A DNA stretch of 5,548 nucleotides. Origin: JAWCQZ01 sp964486625 (GTDB lineage: Archaea > Halobacteriota > Syntropharchaeia > JACQPP01). Made by a program: the position numbers and the translations under genes. The notes under the pieces are model-generated. The model had not been told where the DNA came from. It worked only from the letters and a program-made list of their open reading frames with translations, and did not search any database. Of the stretch, positions 1 through 3,600 are shown one piece after another. Location: assembly GCA_964486625.1 (NCBI GenBank), contig CAZANW010000095.1, positions 1 through 5,548 on the forward strand. The letters are read 5' to 3'. Within the stretch, counting starts at the first letter, position 1. Every line of letters begins with the position of its first letter.

Positions 1-28
1 CGCCGGTTCGGCGAACACCGCGTCGGCC

Positions 29-295
29 CTACCGGCGGCCGTAGACCTTGTCGTGATGCTCGTAGTCGAGGAGGGTGACCGTCTTGCTCCCCTCGTCCAC
101 CTCGTAGACCAGCACGAACGGCCCGACGTGGACCCGGCGCATGTTCTGCATCGGGACCCGCAGGGGCTTGAACCGATGGGGGTCGTCGAGAATCTGCCGG
201 ACCTTCTTGTGGATGGCCTCCAACTGCGCCCGGTCCCTCTTGGCCAGTTTGGAGAACTTCCTGTCCACGCCCTCCCTCACCGCGAGGGCATACAC
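29..295 (-). CDS. RelE-family toxin (type II toxin-antitoxin mRNA interferase)
   Basis: An 88-residue protein of the size and pattern of archaeal RelE/ParE-fold toxins, which cleave mRNA in the ribosomal A site and are neutralised by a cognate antitoxin. Visible family features are a basic N-terminal helical hairpin (DRKFSKLAKRDRAQLEAI, residues 11-28), a second helix through KKVRQILDDP, the segment RFKPL (41-45), the strand MRRVHVGPFVLVYEV (52-66) with the paired arginines 53-54, and the C-terminal block LLDYEHHDKVY (75-85), characteristic of this family. The GTG start at 295 lies 3 bases past the antitoxin stop, and GGAG at 302-305 is 6 bases upstream of it. The frame ends in TAG at 29-31. 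The tight spacing implies co-transcription and translational coupling. Family assignment is firm; RNase activity is inferred from the family and not tested here. A ParE-like gyrase target is the main alternative. Confidence 0.9.
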   Translation of the reverse strand: MYALAVREGVDRKFSKLAKRDRAQLEAIHKKVRQILDDPHRFKPLRVPMQNMRRVHVGPFVLVYEVDEGSKTVTLLDYEHHDKVYGRR

Positions 296-298
296 CGG

Positions 299-532
299 CT
301 ACTCCAATCCGTAGCGCTTTCCAAAATCAGCCACCCGGACGGCCCGCTCCTTTCCGATTTTCCGGAGGCGCTCCACGTAGGCTGGCCTCAGTTCCGGCTC
401 CAGCATCTCCCGCTCGTACTCCTCGGCGAGCCTCTCCAGGGCCTCCGACTTGGTGCGGAGGCCGTACTTGGCCTTGACGACATTCAGGACGCGGTTGGCG
501 CGGTCGGAGATGTTCACGAGGGCCTGGACCAT
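299..532 (-). CDS. Ribbon-helix-helix antitoxin, DUF2683-like, partner of RelE
   Basis: A 77-residue protein starting at an ATG (530-532) and ending in TAG. The N-terminal part fits a ribbon-helix-helix DNA-binding fold: a short strand (VQALVNI, 2-8), helix A (about 9-22), a turn at KYGLRTK (22-28) and helix B (about 28-43, SEALERLAEEYEREML). The acidic-to-basic C-terminal tail, with ELRPAYVERLRKIGK and the ending FGKRYGLE, resembles archaeal DUF2683 proteins encoded beside RelE toxins and would wrap the toxin. It is first in a two-gene operon, 3 bases ahead of the toxin. A TATA box and palindrome directly upstream suggest that it represses its own transcription. No Shine-Dalgarno motif precedes the ATG, and the predicted transcription start leaves only a very short leader, so translation is probably leaderless or nearly so. 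The DUF2683 assignment is from pattern recognition. Confidence 0.87.
   Translation of the reverse strand: MVQALVNISDRANRVLNVVKAKYGLRTKSEALERLAEEYEREMLEPELRPAYVERLRKIGKERAVRVADFGKRYGLE
302..305 (-). promoter_or_regulatory. Ribosome-binding site of the toxin gene
   Basis: On the minus strand GGAG occurs 6 bases before the GTG start at 295. It is part of the last antitoxin codons (...TTGGAG then TAG), so ribosomes finishing the antitoxin are positioned to start the toxin. This site is the main support for the GTG at 295 as start, because no ATG lies nearby in frame. Confidence 0.65.
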
Positions 533-544
533 GGGCGGTCAATT

Positions 545-563
545 AGTCTAACTTAGACAGACT
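545..563. promoter_or_regulatory. Palindromic operator candidate of the toxin-antitoxin operon
   Basis: GTCTAA-C-TTAGAC at 546-558 is a perfect inverted repeat with 6-base arms. It is nested in a second, offset pair, AGTCT (545-549) and AGACT (559-563). It sits between the TATA box and the antitoxin ATG, so a bound protein would block the initiation zone. Ribbon-helix-helix antitoxins usually repress their operon through such short palindromes. The palindrome is seen directly; its use as operator is inferred. Confidence 0.7.
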
Positions 564-570
564 TATAAAG
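562..570 (-). promoter_or_regulatory. Archaeal TATA-box promoter of the toxin-antitoxin operon
   Basis: The minus strand reads CTTTATAAG, a good match to the archaeal box A. Its centre is about 34 bases upstream of the antitoxin ATG. With the usual 22-27 base distance to the transcription start, RNA would begin around 539-544, leaving a leader of roughly 7-12 bases. The 541-570 pocket has only 8 G or C out of 30 bases in otherwise very GC-rich DNA, which makes the signal stand out. The sequence just upstream (GGAGG) is not a strong BRE match. Confidence 0.75.
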
Positions 571-679
571 CCTCCGGCGTCCCCCGGACCGGCGGCATGG
601 GCGTTCGCCGAATCCTCCAACGGCGTCTATCCGTCCCCGCCCGCCACAGATGAGCCGGTAGCCCCAGCTTCATGCCAGG
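571..679. other. Intergenic spacer between the giant gene and the toxin-antitoxin promoter
   Basis: This GC-rich stretch follows the TAG of the large gene. I see no convincing ORF, tRNA-like fold, T-tract terminator or second TATA box. The base composition changes abruptly at 570, where the AT-rich promoter pocket begins. Confidence 0.6.
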
Positions 680-3600
680 CTACGGGCGGATGACCCGGAC
701 CGTGCCGCTCCCCTGGAAGATCGCCCCGTTCACCCGCCCGGTGACCGTGAACACCACGTTTCCCGGCGACACGAAGGACTCGACCGCGGTCCGGTTGAAC
801 TTCACCATGAGGTCGGGAACGCCGTTGCGGTTATGGTCGCCGATGGCGGTCGGGGAGGGCTGGGCGGCCACCTGCCCTCCGGGAAGGACGAGGCGGACCG
901 AGGCGACGTCCACCAGGCTGAGGTTCTGGCCCGGAATCTCGACGTAGGCCGTGACGAACTTCCCCTCGCTCTTCGTGTTCAGGGTGTCGGGGTCGATGTC
1001 CACCGTCGCCGGAACAACCGCCACCGGCGGGGGAGCGGCGCCCGCGATGGCCCGGTGGGCGAGGTCCCACGCCTCGGCGAACCGGGAAACCGCCTGGGAG
1101 GTCTGCCCGGCGGCCAGCCCTTGATCCGATGCGGCCCGGGCCCGGGCGAGGAGCCCCTCGTCCACCAACTCCTCAATGCTCTTCCGGAGTTCCACGAGGG
1201 CCGCATTGGCCCCCGCCTCGTCCCCCGCGGCGATGCGGCCGAGGGCGAGGTCGAGGTCGGCGGAGGCGTTGGCCAGCACGCCCAGCAACCGGTCCTTGAG
1301 GGAGGGCGAGACCACGAGGGCGTTGACGAGCCCCGTCAGGTTCTGGATCTTCGAGGCCAGGGGCTCCACCGCGTCCAGCTTCGGCCGCAGGAGGTAGTCG
1401 ATGGCGAGGCTGTCGAGGGAGGGCGTCAGGTTGCCGTCCCCTGAAAGGTTGGCCCGGAAGACCAGGCTCTTCCCGGGCGACGCGAAGGCGCGGGGGACGC
1501 CGGGGAGGACCGGCTCGAAGGTGGTCCCTCCGTCCGCCGAGAGGGAGAGGGTGAGGTTTGTCCCCGCGGGCACGTCGGCCGCCCAGGTGGCGTTGGCCTC
1601 CCGGAGGGTCAAGGTCTCGGCGACCGGCGCGGAGACCGCGAATCCCGAGTTCAAGAAGCGCGAGGAGGCGAGGGTGGCGAGGCCGATCTGGAAGCGGATG
1701 TCCGGGACGGAGGAGCTGCCCGCGTACCACATCGCGAGCCCCCGGTCGGTCTGGAGGACCCACGGCCACGCCACGATGGCGTCGTCCCAGCTGCCCGGCG
1801 GGCCGGGCGCGAGGGCGGGCGCGGAGTCCACCGTCCAAGTGGTGCCGTCGGGGGAGGCGGCGGAGCGGATGCTGCTACTGAAGGTGTATCCGGTGAAGCC
1901 CACGTCGCCGAACCACATCTTGTACTCCCCGTCCCGGACCACCGACTGGCCCACGATGTAATGGCCCGGGAAGCTGAGCACGGGCGTGGGTCGCTTGGCC
2001 CAGACGAGCCCGTCCGGGGAGGTGGCGAAGCCGATCGCCCCGTATCCGCCGTACCACATCTGGTAGCCCTGCCCGTCGCGCAGGATGCTCAGGACGCTCG
2101 GGGTGCCGAAGATTCCGGGCTCGCCCCCGAAAACCTCCCAGTCGAACTGCTTGGTGATGACCGGGTCGGAGTACTTGGCCCACCGGAGCCCGTCGAGGGA
2201 GATGGCGAGGCCGATGCCGTAGGAGGTGTACCACATCCGGTAGAGGGTGGGGTCGGACTCCACGGCGGGATATGCGACGGAGACGGAGGGGCCAAAGACG
2301 CCCATCCGGTCCCACGCCCCCTCGGGGCCGCGGGTCAGGACCGGGGCGCCGGGCGTCTTGGTCCAGTTCGCGCCGTCGTCGGATACGGCGTGGCCGATGC
2401 TGAGCCCCGGGGTCCCGTAGCCCCCGTATCCTCCGTAGCCGCCGAACCCGTAGCCGCCGTACCACATGCGGAACCGGTTCCCGTCGCGGACGACCGAGGG
2501 GGTGTAGACCCAGCCGTTGTCCCAGGCGGAGACCTGCGGGGTCGGGGCCAGGACCGGGTTCGCGGCGCTCTTGGTCCAGCTGGCCCCGTCGGGCGACGAG
2601 GCCTCGCCGATGGCCGGGAGGTAGGTGTAGTTGCGGCCGGTGTACCACACCCGGAACGTGGCGCCGTCGAGGAGGACCGACGGGTCGCTGGCGTAGTACT
2701 GGTCCCATTCCTGGGGGCCGGGGACGAGGACGGGCGAGCTGGATTTGGTCCAGCTCACGCCGTCGGCGGAGGTGGCATAGCCGATGCTCAGCCCCGAGTA
2801 TCCGCTCCCCGTGTACCACATCTTGAAGAGGCCGTCCCGGGGGTCGAGGAGGACCGTGGAGCCGTTGACGCCGTAGACGTCCCACGTGCCGGCGGGCGGG
2901 ACCAGCGTCACGTGGCCCGCGCCGGGGGCGAAGTCCTGCTGGGAGGAGTCCGTGACAACCACATCCGCGGACGAGCTCACGTAGAAATAGATTTGGCTCC
3001 CGATGGGCTGGCACTGGGAGGTGTCCGCCCCGATGTCGGCGATTGGCGTCCCCGTGCTCGGGTTGCGGTCGGTGTCGGCGTAGACGCACCAGTTCCCCGA
3101 CCCGCTGTAGGCTGTGGCGCTGGCGGTCAGGCCCCCCCAGGGGTAGAGGGTGAGGAGGACGGCTTGGAGGTCCACGGCGCACCCGGGGCAGTCCTGGGGG
3201 TCGGCGAGCACGGTCGACGAGGAGGGCGCCAGGACCGGCGCCGCCCCTTTGGTCCAGCTCACGCCGTCGGCGGAGGTGGCGTAGCCGAGGGTGCTCCCCG
3301 AGTATCCATACTGGGTGAACCACATCTTGAACAGCCCGTCGCGCGGGTCGAGGAGGACGGTCGGGGAACTGACGCCGTAGGCGTCGAAGGGGTTCGGGGT
3401 GGGCTGTAGGACCGGACCGGGGCGGCGGGTCCAGTTCAGGCCGTCCGGAGACGTGGCGAGACCGATCCGGTAGCCGCAGATAGAGAAGTCGGGGTTGCAC
3501 CCGTAGGCCGCGTAGTACATCCGGTACTGGGACCCGTCGAAGAGGACGGAGGGGCCGTAGAGGGCGCGGGAGTCCCACGCGCCGGGGCTGGAGTTGGGGA

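Noticed and set aside
4..20. Hairpin at the left edge after the toxin stop
   Set aside because: The stem is only 4-5 bases with a one-base or nine-base loop and no following T-tract, too weak to call a terminator.
53..556. Plus-strand open frame across the toxin-antitoxin genes
   Set aside because: Antisense to two recognisable genes, with no domain and no promoter or ribosome-binding site of its own.
583..679. Transcription terminator after the large gene
   Set aside because: No T-tract on the minus strand and only weak, short GC-rich pairings; nothing beyond chance in this composition.
1961..3409. Long open frame on the plus strand (482 codons)
   Set aside because: It lies antisense to the propeller array and its translation is Gly/Ala/Val/Arg/Pro-rich low-complexity sequence without motifs, as expected opposite a GC-rich gene with strong third-position GC.
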